DNA of 10,270 bases from positions 1 to 10,270 of the forward strand of contig CAADWP010000159.1 of NCBI GenBank assembly GCA_900752785.1, given 5' to 3'. The first letter of the stretch is position 1; each line of letters starts with the position of its first letter. Source of the stretch: an uncultured Ruminococcus sp. Its GTDB lineage: Bacteria > Bacillota > Clostridia > Oscillospirales > Ruminococcaceae. Below, in pieces: positions 1-6,005 of this stretch. The notes under the pieces are model-generated. The model was not told the origin of the DNA, searched no databases, and saw only the letters and a list, made by a program, of their open reading frames with translations. A program made the translations under genes and the position numbers.

Positions 1-33
1 AGAAATTTGGAATTAAAGTTTTAGGAAGGGAGT

Positions 34-70
34 TTGAGGGATAACCCTTTTTCAAAAGGGTTTCCCTCAA
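34..70. repeat. Long near-perfect inverted repeat past gatD, possible terminator
   Basis: The two arms pair over about 17 bp with a single bulged base near 42: TTGAGGGA at 34-41 with TCCCTCAA at 63-70, and an inner AACCCTTTT/AAAAGGGTT stem (43-51 with 54-62) around a very small loop. It begins 55 bp beyond the gatD stop, which suits a transcript end for the leftward murT-gatD unit. Neither side has a clean run of U after the stem, so it is not a textbook intrinsic terminator. It could equally be a dispersed palindromic repeat. The structure is plain in the sequence; the role is inferred. Confidence 0.6.
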
Positions 71-124
71 TAATTTACATGAATACCTCCGGTAAATTCT
101 GATTTGCTTAATAGCGGACGTTGT

Positions 125-868
125 TTATTTCTGTTTAAGAAGCCGTTCAAGCATTACGCTACGGCACTTGATCTCAAGGGAATCATCCAAAGGCGCAAGT
201 TCCTCTGAGCCGCCGTTCCTGTTAATGCAGTATCTTATAATATAGTCGGAAATTTCAGGATTCTTCGCAAGCATCGGTCCATGAAGATAAGTAGCGATGA
301 CATTTTTCTCGAAATATCCCTCCGCAGAGCCTTTAGAGCAGTTTCCGTTGCCCACTGAGACTTCCCCGAAAGGAGTTTTCACATCCCGAGTCTGACCGCC
401 GTGATTCTCAAATCCCACAACGTCGACGTTCTCTCCAGTGATATTCGTCCGTACCACGATATTACCGATACATCGCTTTTTTCGGCTTTCCGGAGCGACA
501 GTATAATAGTCGAACAATCCGAGACCGGGAATCTCGTTTCCGTCGGCGTCGCGGTAGTATTTTCCCATAAGCTGATATCCTCCGCAGATAAGAAAAAGAA
601 AAGTCCCCGAATTATAGGCGTTTCTGATTTTCTCGCGGCATTTCAGCAGATCGGCTGAAATATGCTGCTGTTCAAGATCGGCTCCTCCGCCGATATAAAT
701 AAGGTCATATGCGGAAAAATCGGGAATTTCACCGCCTGCGGAATAATGAGTTATCTCGCATCCGATACCGCGCATTTTGCATCGGTATTGCAGTATCTCC
801 ATATTTCCGCCGTCTCCGTACAGATCGAGCATATCGGCATACATATGGAGAATTTTAATTGTTTTCAT
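125..868 (-). CDS. gatD: Lipid II isoglutaminyl synthase, glutamine amidotransferase subunit GatD
   Basis: GatD releases ammonia from glutamine and passes it to MurT, which amidates the D-glutamate of the lipid II stem peptide on the cytoplasmic face of the membrane. The 247-residue protein is a CobB/CobQ-type class I glutaminase: nucleophile Cys95 in LICGGYQLMG, catalytic His196 in TYLHGP, and a GFENHGGQT stretch at 152-160 typical of the family. The start at 868 is chosen because GGAGGT (876-881) lies 7 nt upstream; an ATG at 883, five codons earlier, would swallow that site. The start overlaps the murT end by 14 bp, so the pair is probably translationally coupled, as expected for an obligate two-subunit enzyme. 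Length is normal for the family. It is the last gene before a palindrome at 34-70. Confidence 0.93.
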   Translation of the reverse strand: MKTIKILHMYADMLDLYGDGGNMEILQYRCKMRGIGCEITHYSAGGEIPDFSAYDLIYIGGGADLEQQHISADLLKCREKIRNAYNSGTFLFLICGGYQLMGKYYRDADGNEIPGLGLFDYYTVAPESRKKRCIGNIVVRTNITGENVDVVGFENHGGQTRDVKTPFGEVSVGNGNCSKGSAEGYFEKNVIATYLHGPMLAKNPEISDYIIRYCINRNGGSEELAPLDDSLEIKCRSVMLERLLKQK

Positions 869-2204
869 CAGCTTTACCTCCATTTTTCGCGATATATCGT
901 TTCAGCGCGCTTCTTGTGGGCTGAACGGCAGTATAATTGGCGATAACAAACTTTCTGCCGGAGGTTTTTGCAAGCTCTGCAACCGCCTCGTCAAGATCGG
1001 GCTTTACAACGATTTTTGCCGAATCATAGCCCGAGCATTTGATCCTCACCGCGATATCGTATGCACGCGTTCCCGATGTAACAACTCTTGAAACGCGCTC
1101 GAAAATGCTGAAATTTATGTCCCATATCCATGAAACGTCAAGTCCGTCGGCAACATTGTCGTTTAGAACGAAAAGCAGCTCCTTTTCGCCCTGCATCTCG
1201 TTCATCACGCGAAGCGTCATATTTGCTCCAACGGGATTTTTCGCAAGATTAAGAGTCGTTTTTCTGTCACCGATGAGGAAGTTTTCCATACGTCCGTTTT
1301 TAACGGTGTACGAAGAAATAACGCTGTCCGTTATCTCCTGCGATATGCCGTAAAGCTTTGCCGCTGCCGCAACAGCCGTCATGTTATAGACATTGTAGAT
1401 ACTGTTCAGCTTCGGAGAATAACTATGTCCGTCAACAGTGAACACAGGCTTTTCAAGGTCGATATCCTTTGCGGTAACATACGGCTCATCGCCGCCGAAT
1501 CCGCACTTTTTACAGATAAACCTGCCTATATGACTGTACTGATAATAATCATACTCCAGAGCTTCGCCGCAGAATGGGCAGAACCTTCCCTCCGATGCCT
1601 CGAAGATCTCATTAGTAGCAAAGGCGTAAGGCTCGGCATGAAAATACTTCACATTTTGGTTTTGGGAATTCGATCTGCCGAGACGCGCGGTATTCGGATC
1701 GTCTCCGTTGAGAATGAGATTTCCTTCAAAGGTCTTGCAGAAGCCGTCAATCTTGCGGATGAGCGTTTCCATTTCACCGTTTCTGTCAAGCTGGTCGCGG
1801 AAGAAATTCAGTACTATAAGCGTATCGAGTTTTAGCTGTGAATACACTACCGGAACATGAGATTCATCCGTTTCGAGTATCAGGCAGTCCGCCTTGACGC
1901 GCCCCGACATATCACAGTGGCGAAGCAGCAGGGAGCATATTCCCGTATCAAGATTATTGCCCTCACGGTTGATTATAATATTTTTGCCGCTTTTTTCAAA
2001 AAGCTGAGCAATACAGTTTGTAACCGAAGTCTTTCCGTTTGTACCCGTTATCGCAATTATCGGACAGTCAACTTTAAAAATCGAGCAGCATTTATGCCGC
2101 GAAAGATGCCAAAGAATAATTCCCGGCAGATTCCCTGCATTCCGCTTCATAAGCCGGAGCAGCTTCACGATGATCTTTCCAATTAAAATAAGCAGTCTTT
2201 TCAA
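855..2204 (-). CDS. murT: Lipid II isoglutaminyl synthase, Mur ligase-like subunit MurT
   Basis: MurT uses ATP to activate the D-glutamate carboxylate of lipid II and accepts ammonia from GatD to make D-isoglutamine, a change that in known Gram-positives aids peptidoglycan cross-linking. Visible parts of the 449-residue protein are a hydrophobic/basic N-terminus, the ATP-binding P-loop GTNGKT at 54-59, the Mur ligase middle domain, an inserted four-cysteine zinc ribbon (Cys209, Cys212, Cys231, Cys234) that is characteristic of MurT, and the C-terminal DUF1727 domain with NDNVADGLDVSWIWD at 348-362. An aspartate of this last region is reported in S. aureus MurT to help the GatD active site. 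The start is TTG at 2202-2204, with GGAGG (2211-2215) 6 nt upstream; no ATG fits the conserved N-terminus better. It overlaps gatD by 14 bp and lies 75 bp after the beta-helix gene. Confidence 0.95.
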   Translation of the reverse strand: MKRLLILIGKIIVKLLRLMKRNAGNLPGIILWHLSRHKCCSIFKVDCPIIAITGTNGKTSVTNCIAQLFEKSGKNIIINREGNNLDTGICSLLLRHCDMSGRVKADCLILETDESHVPVVYSQLKLDTLIVLNFFRDQLDRNGEMETLIRKIDGFCKTFEGNLILNGDDPNTARLGRSNSQNQNVKYFHAEPYAFATNEIFEASEGRFCPFCGEALEYDYYQYSHIGRFICKKCGFGGDEPYVTAKDIDLEKPVFTVDGHSYSPKLNSIYNVYNMTAVAAAAKLYGISQEITDSVISSYTVKNGRMENFLIGDRKTTLNLAKNPVGANMTLRVMNEMQGEKELLFVLNDNVADGLDVSWIWDINFSIFERVSRVVTSGTRAYDIAVRIKCSGYDSAKIVVKPDLDEAVAELAKTSGRKFVIANYTAVQPTRSALKRYIAKNGGKADENN

Positions 2205-2210
2205 ATTTAT

Positions 2211-2215
2211 CCTCC
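2211..2215 (-). promoter_or_regulatory. Ribosome binding site that sets the TTG start of murT
   Basis: On the minus strand this reads GGAGG, six bases before a TTG codon at 2204. It is the only good Shine-Dalgarno sequence near the conserved N-terminus, so it supports a TTG start. Confidence 0.8.
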
Positions 2216-2229
2216 GTAATTATCCTAAG

Positions 2230-2257
2230 CGCACAGCCGCAAGGCGGTCTTTGTGCG
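2230..2257. other. Intercistronic stem-loop between the beta-helix gene and murT
   Basis: CGCACA at 2230-2235 pairs with TGTGCG at 2252-2257, and CCGC at 2237-2240 pairs with GCGG at 2244-2247, separated by a small asymmetric internal loop and capped by a three-base loop. It lies in the 75-bp gap 2205-2279. No U-run follows on the minus strand, so full termination is unlikely; RNA processing, partial attenuation or a small repeat element are possible. Function unknown. Confidence 0.5.
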
Positions 2258-2279
2258 GTATTGCCTTTACTTTTTACGA

Positions 2280-2957
2280 TTATACTTGCCGTTGCGTCCT
2301 TGAAACGATCACACCGCCTGTTTTATATATGCTGTTTGCGGGAACTACGCCTCTTACGCAGCTTGTAGGATAAACGCTGCTGTTTTTTCCTATTATCGTT
2401 CCGGGATTCAGTACGCTGTTGCAGCCTATCTCAACGCCGTCGCCAAGCATTGCGCCGATTTTTTTGATGCCCGTTTCAATTTGCTCGCCGCCGCACTTAA
2501 TAACGACATTCGTCTTGTCGGATTTCACGTTCGAGGTGATAGAGCCTGCGCCCATATGCGATTTATACCCGAGAATGCTGTCTCCGACGTAATTGTAATG
2601 AGGAGTCTGTACATTATCGAAAATTATCACATTTTTAAGCTCAACGGAATTGCCCACAACGCAGTTTTCTCCGACAAGAGCATTTCCGCGTATAAACGCG
2701 CAGTGACGCACCTCGGTGTTTGCGCCGATAATACAGGGAGCTCCAAGATATGCGCTTGGGAATACCTTAGCCGTCTTATGTACCCATACATTTTCCGACG
2801 GATTGTCATATTCCTCGGAACTGAGGTTATTTCCGAGTTTGATTATCAGCTCGCCTATGCCTTTCAGCGCCTCCCACGGATACGTATACCCTTTGAGATA
2901 ATCTGAGGCTATCGTATGCTCAAGGCTAAAAAGCTCGGTAATTTTAACGTCTTTCAT
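2280..2957 (-). CDS. Left-handed beta-helix (hexapeptide) acyltransferase, GlmU C-terminal-like
   Basis: This 225-residue protein is built mainly of hexapeptide repeats (about 58-110 and 122-205), the fold of trimeric acyltransferases. Its core resembles the acetyltransferase half of GlmU: PHYNYVGDSILG at 119-130 followed by GAGSITSN at 136-143 parallels the HLTYLGDAEIG...GAGTITCN region of E. coli GlmU, so His120 sits where the GlmU catalytic histidine is expected. No nucleotidyltransferase domain is present; the first 55 residues are a short non-repeat segment. Such proteins are often annotated as UDP-GlcNAc pyrophosphorylase-related, but that reaction is not supported here. An acetyl or acyl transfer to a sugar nucleotide is inferred from the fold. 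The ATG at 2957 is preferred, with AAGGAG at 2970-2975, although the 12-nt spacing is long; an in-frame TTG at 2993 lacks a ribosome site. It leads the block with murT-gatD. Confidence 0.8.
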   Translation of the reverse strand: MKDVKITELFSLEHTIASDYLKGYTYPWEALKGIGELIIKLGNNLSSEEYDNPSENVWVHKTAKVFPSAYLGAPCIIGANTEVRHCAFIRGNALVGENCVVGNSVELKNVIIFDNVQTPHYNYVGDSILGYKSHMGAGSITSNVKSDKTNVVIKCGGEQIETGIKKIGAMLGDGVEIGCNSVLNPGTIIGKNSSVYPTSCVRGVVPANSIYKTGGVIVSRTQRQV

Positions 2958-2969
2958 TTTAATAGTAAT

Positions 2970-2975
2970 CTCCTT
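2970..2975 (-). promoter_or_regulatory. Ribosome binding site of the beta-helix gene, unusually far from ATG
   Basis: AAGGAG on the minus strand lies 12 nt before the ATG at 2957. It argues against the upstream in-frame TTG at 2993, which would place this site inside the coding region. The spacing is longer than the usual 5-9 nt. Confidence 0.55.
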
Positions 2976-3008
2976 TTTATATATCTTTGACAAAATATTT
3001 ATTTTTAC

Positions 3009-3037
3009 TTTACTTTATGACCCGAATATGGTAGAAT
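3009..3037 (+). promoter_or_regulatory. Vegetative sigma promoter with extended -10 for the SGNH lipoprotein gene
   Basis: A -35-like TTTACT (3009-3014) and a -10-like TAGAAT (3032-3037) are separated by exactly 17 bp. A TG dinucleotide at 3029-3030, one base before the -10, gives the extended -10 form. Transcription would start near 3044, leaving a leader of roughly 40 nt. The rest of the divergent region 2958-3082 is AT-rich, and I see no clear operator in it. Confidence 0.6.
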
Positions 3038-3082
3038 GTAGACTAATAAAGACATATACCTTATTCAAATGGGGGTCAAAAT

Positions 3083-4108
3083 ATGGAAAATAAATTTCTG
3101 CGGATAAAAAACACCGCATTTTTATGGACAATTATTTTTATTTCATTTGCGGCAGCCGTCTGTATCCTTTCTTCATGCGGAAGAAACGACACAAAAAGCG
3201 AAACCGACAGCGAAATTCCCACAACATCGGATTTTACAACAACTACAGTATCTTCCTCTTTAATAACAACAACAACAACTCAAATAGCAACGTCCTCTGC
3301 TATATCCGCTGATTCTACAAATTCCGCGCTGACAACAATTCAAATCACATCATTACAAATCAGCACAACCGTAAATACTACGAAGCCGCCTGTTAAGCCT
3401 CCCGTCCAGACTACATCTAAAAAGCCTGTTGTAACTACAGTGCCGCCTGCACCAAAGCCTCCAGTCATCACAGCTCAGCCGCCTGCGGTTATCCCAACAG
3501 GTTCATCGCCAAACAGCGCATTTTATCAGCAGAATATCGTCATTGCAGGCGATTCGATCGCTACCGGATTCAGTCTTTTTGGCTTTGTTCCCTCAAATCA
3601 CAGTCTTTCCCTCGGTTCTCTTTCCATGAGCAATATAGATTGGTACTACCCTCAGAATAAAGGCGTAAGCTTTGTCGACGGAGTAATGGCTGTACAGCCC
3701 AAGCTGCTTTATATGTCAATGGGAATGAACGACGTAAACATGACGACTCCCGAAAAATATGCAGAAAAATACATAAGCGTTATTAATCAGATACTTAGCA
3801 AAACGCCCAATGCAACGATCGTTGCCGCAGGCATAACCCCTGTAACCGACGGTATCAGATACACCAATAACGCAAGAATCCGCAGCTTTAACACTGCTCT
3901 TTCAAATGCGGTCAAGGGCATGAATTCCGACAGAGTTTACTACTTTGACGCTTATTCAGTTCTTGCCGACCCTGCTACGCTTGGTCTCAGACAGGGATAT
4001 TCCTCGGGCGATGGTATTCATCTTGCCAACAACTGCTACAGTCAGCTTCTCAGCGCGCTTTACAATATGCTGGATACAACCAACGCTTTACAGAATATGC
4101 AAAGCTGA
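3083..4108 (+). CDS. Secreted lipoprotein with SGNH/GDSL-type hydrolase domain
   Basis: The 341-residue protein has a lipoprotein signal: basic start, hydrophobic residues 12-28 and lipobox LSSC with the lipidated Cys32, so it should be anchored to the outer face of the membrane. Residues 33-145 are a low-complexity Thr/Ser then Pro/Lys-rich linker with TTTT runs and three KPPV repeats, probably spanning the cell wall. The C-terminal domain (about 150-333) carries SGNH blocks: GDS with nucleophile Ser158, GMND at 214-217, and DGIH at 310-313 with the likely catalytic Asp310 and His313. An esterase acting on acylated carbohydrate or cell-wall polymer is plausible, but the substrate cannot be read from sequence. 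The start is ATG at 3083 after a G-rich, non-canonical ribosome site (GGGGGT, 3071-3076). It is a single gene, divergent from the murT block and convergent with hisE. Confidence 0.88.
   Translation: MENKFLRIKNTAFLWTIIFISFAAAVCILSSCGRNDTKSETDSEIPTTSDFTTTTVSSSLITTTTTQIATSSAISADSTNSALTTIQITSLQISTTVNTTKPPVKPPVQTTSKKPVVTTVPPAPKPPVITAQPPAVIPTGSSPNSAFYQQNIVIAGDSIATGFSLFGFVPSNHSLSLGSLSMSNIDWYYPQNKGVSFVDGVMAVQPKLLYMSMGMNDVNMTTPEKYAEKYISVINQILSKTPNATIVAAGITPVTDGIRYTNNARIRSFNTALSNAVKGMNSDRVYYFDAYSVLADPATLGLRQGYSSGDGIHLANNCYSQLLSALYNMLDTTNALQNMQS
3265..3279 (+). repeat. Short (AAC)5 trinucleotide tract in the Thr-rich linker
   Basis: Five perfect AAC units encode part of a threonine run in the lipoprotein linker. 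Slippage here would change the linker length by whole residues without breaking the reading frame, so it is a source of length variation rather than an on/off switch. Confidence 0.6.
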
Positions 4109-4447
4109 TTATGAATTTTTATCTACGCTGTGAAATTTTTTGAGATTGCCGATCTTCTCGTTTCTCTCGTCAAGAATACGCTCGACCTCAGACCACTCCA
4201 GTCCCTGATTTGCGCAAAGAACCATTACATGATAAAGCAGATCGTTGATCTCGTTCATAAGCTCGTCGTTATCTCCGTTTTTTGCGGCGATAATAGTCTC
4301 CGCAGCTTCTTCGCCGACCTTCTTGCATATTTTGTCGACGCCTTTATCAAAAAGATAACAAGTATAAGAATTTTCCTGAGCAGTACCGTTTTCGTACTGC
4401 TTTTTTCTTTCCTTAATAACCTCAAAAATTTCCTGATAAACCGTCAT
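4109..4447 (-). CDS. hisE: Phosphoribosyl-ATP pyrophosphatase HisE
   Basis: HisE hydrolyses phosphoribosyl-ATP to phosphoribosyl-AMP and pyrophosphate, step 2 of histidine synthesis, in the cytosol. The 112-residue, mostly helical protein shows the MazG/HisE-type metal-binding pattern: KVGEEAAE at 43-50 (Glu46, Glu47, Glu50) and EINDLLYH at 66-73 (Glu66, Asp69). Length is normal for a stand-alone HisE. The start is supported by GGAGG 8 nt upstream (4456-4460), and the gene begins 3 nt after the hisI stop. It is the last gene of the his block. Its stop directly abuts the stop of the convergent SGNH gene at 4108, with no terminator between them. HisE and HisI are fused in many bacteria; here they are separate. 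Confidence 0.95.
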   Translation of the reverse strand: MTVYQEIFEVIKERKKQYENGTAQENSYTCYLFDKGVDKICKKVGEEAAETIIAAKNGDNDELMNEINDLLYHVMVLCANQGLEWSEVERILDERNEKIGNLKKFHSVDKNS

Positions 4448-4450
4448 TTT

Positions 4451-4795
4451 TTATTCCTCCGTATTATAAATTTCATTAAAGAAACAGCTATAGCTTCCCG
4501 TATGGCAGGCTGCTCCTATCTGCTCAACGTTCACAAGCAGCGTATCGTTGTCGCAGTCGCCGTAAATAGATACGACCTTTTGCAAATGTCCCGATGTCGC
4601 GCCCTTATTCCAATACTCCTGCCTCGATCTGCTCCAGAACCATGTATAGCCTGTTTCAAGAGTCTTTTTCAGACTTTCCTTGTTCATGTACGCAAGCATC
4701 AGTACTGTTTTTGTGTTGACCTCGTAGCATATCGCAGGGATAAGCTCTCCCTTGACAAAAAATTTATCGAGATCGTTCATATCAATTTTTATCAT
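4451..4795 (-). CDS. hisI: Phosphoribosyl-AMP cyclohydrolase HisI
   Basis: HisI opens the adenine ring of phosphoribosyl-AMP to give ProFAR, step 3 of histidine synthesis. The 114-residue protein has the family signature [14 protein letters not shown] at 52-65, followed by DCDND at 80-84 (Mg ligands Asp80, Asp82, Asp84) and zinc cysteines Cys81, Cys97 and Cys104. The ATG at 4795 is chosen because AAAGGA (4804-4809) lies 8 nt upstream and the protein then has the usual compact length; an in-frame ATG at 4840 would add 15 non-conserved residues deep inside the previous gene. The start overlaps the SdpI-like gene by 14 bp, and the stop is 3 nt before hisE, which suggests coupled translation. Confidence 0.95.
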   Translation of the reverse strand: MIKIDMNDLDKFFVKGELIPAICYEVNTKTVLMLAYMNKESLKKTLETGYTWFWSRSRQEYWNKGATSGHLQKVVSIYGDCDNDTLLVNVEQIGAACHTGSYSCFFNEIYNTEE

Positions 4796-5159
4796 TTTCA
4801 ATTTCCTTTGCCAAAAATTTTTTAAGTCTGCCCTCAACATATGGAATTATAACAATAACCATAGCAGCAGTAAGGATATTAACAATTACGGAAGTCAGGA
4901 AAGCAGCTTCCGCTCCCAAAATTACATAGGCAAAAAACACAGCGCATACAGAAATTACAGCCGCAGCAATTCCGCCATAAAACAATATTTTTCCGCAAAG
5001 CTTATTTGCAAATATCCAACTGTCACGGCTGCTCATCGAGCGTGATGTTCTGTAACCAAATGTATTATTTATATCGCATTCGGAGTTTTTGTAAAGAATT
5101 TTTCCGCTAAGAGCAATAATAAGCGGCGTCAATACTGCAAAAAATATGGAAACAAACAT
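4782..5159 (-). CDS. SdpI-family small membrane protein
   Basis: A 125-residue protein with three predicted membrane segments (about 2-22, 57-80 and 84-107) and a basic/acidic C-terminal tail. Between the first two lies GYRTSRSM at 35-42, then W48 and A51-N52, which match the (G)YRT-RSM...W--AN signature of SdpI-type proteins. In Bacillus subtilis SdpI gives immunity to the SdpC toxin and takes part in signalling; most short relatives such as this have no known role. No toxin gene is nearby. The ATG at 5159 is preferred, with AAAGGAG (5168-5174) 8 nt upstream; an ATG at 5177 would contain that site. The gene sits between hisF (60 bp upstream) and hisI (14-bp overlap), so it is co-transcribed with histidine genes. 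Family fairly sure, function unknown. Confidence 0.8.
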   Translation of the reverse strand: MFVSIFFAVLTPLIIALSGKILYKNSECDINNTFGYRTSRSMSSRDSWIFANKLCGKILFYGGIAAAVISVCAVFFAYVILGAEAAFLTSVIVNILTAAMVIVIIPYVEGRLKKFLAKEIENDKN

Positions 5160-5219
5160 AATTTTTTCTCCTTTCATGCCAAAATCAGCGTTATGAATAT
5201 TAGGCTTGAATCCGCATTT

Positions 5220-5975
5220 TTATCTTACTGCCACTCCCCTGCTGCGGCAGTGATCCTTTACCTCGCCGACAGTCAATTCCTTGAAGTGAAACAGCGATGC
5301 TGCAAGAGCCGCAGTTGCTCCGGTTTTCTCAAAAACCTCCGAAAAATCGCTGATCTTTCCTGCTCCTCCGCTTGCGATCACAGGAATATTGCAGTTATCG
5401 CACACAGCTTTCAGCATTTCGATGTCAAAGCCGTTTTTGGTGCCGTCCGCATCTATGGAGTTAAGGCAGATCTCACCTGCTCCGAGTTTTTCGATCGTAT
5501 GCACCCAGTCGATAAGATCAATTCCCATATCCACGCGTCCGCCGTTAATATAGACCGTCCACTTATGGTCGGAAATTTTTTTTGCGTCAATGCCTACGCA
5601 GATGCACTGACTTCCAAAAATATCGGCTCCGTCCCTGATAAGCTGCGGATTTTTAACCGCCTGAGAATTTACGGAAACCTTGTCAGCTCCTGCTCTCAAT
5701 GTCTCGCGGATGTCGTCAACAGTCTTGATACCTCCGCCTACCGTAAGCGGTACGAATACTTTTTTGGCAGTTTCTCTTACAACATCAAGGAAAACTCCCC
5801 TGCCCTCGAACGACGCCGTTATATCGTAAAATACGATCTCGTCCGCGCCCTGCCTGTTGTATTCCTCAGCACATTCCACAGGGTCGCCGACATCGCGCAC
5901 CCCCTCAAAATTTACTCCCTTGACTACCTTGCCATTCCGAACGTCAAGGCATGGGATTATTCTTTTTGCAAGCAT
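5220..5975 (-). CDS. hisF: Imidazole glycerol phosphate synthase cyclase subunit HisF
   Basis: HisF takes ammonia delivered by HisH and converts PRFAR into imidazole glycerol phosphate and AICAR. The 251-residue (beta/alpha)8 barrel keeps the catalytic pair Asp11 (IIPCLD) and Asp130 (VGID), the phosphate-binding loops VGGGI at 79-83 and ASGGAG at 201-206, and the [12 protein letters not shown] segment at 171-182. Length is typical. The ATG at 5975 has GGAGG ahead of it in the 30-bp gap that separates it from the membrane-protein gene upstream. HisF and HisH form a heterodimer; here their genes are separated by hisA and a membrane-protein gene. Confidence 0.97.
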   Translation of the reverse strand: MLAKRIIPCLDVRNGKVVKGVNFEGVRDVGDPVECAEEYNRQGADEIVFYDITASFEGRGVFLDVVRETAKKVFVPLTVGGGIKTVDDIRETLRAGADKVSVNSQAVKNPQLIRDGADIFGSQCICVGIDAKKISDHKWTVYINGGRVDMGIDLIDWVHTIEKLGAGEICLNSIDADGTKNGFDIEMLKAVCDNCNIPVIASGGAGKISDFSEVFEKTGATAALAASLFHFKELTVGEVKDHCRSRGVAVR

Positions 5976-6005
5976 TTTATGCCTCCTTGTTTACATTATC
6001 ATTTT

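Noticed and set aside
72..98. Small inverted repeat AATTTAC...GTAAATT with a GGAGG-ATG-TAA on the minus strand between the arms
   Set aside because: The apparent ribosome site leads to an ATG followed directly by a stop codon, so there is no gene, and 7-bp arms in AT-rich DNA are weak evidence for an operator.
2987..2992. Perfect TTGACA -35 box on the plus strand in the divergent region
   Set aside because: No acceptable -10 lies 16-18 bp downstream (TTACTT at the 17-bp spacing). The TTTACT/extended -10 pair at 3009-3037 is a better promoter.
2958..3060. Leftward promoter for the beta-helix-murT-gatD block
   Set aside because: The stretch is so AT-rich that several weak -10-like boxes can be found on the minus strand, but none has a convincing -35 at proper spacing, so none is annotated.
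4130..4825. 231-codon plus-strand open frame across hisE and hisI
   Set aside because: It is antisense to two well-conserved enzymes; the apparent protein has no family features and reflects codon bias of the real genes.
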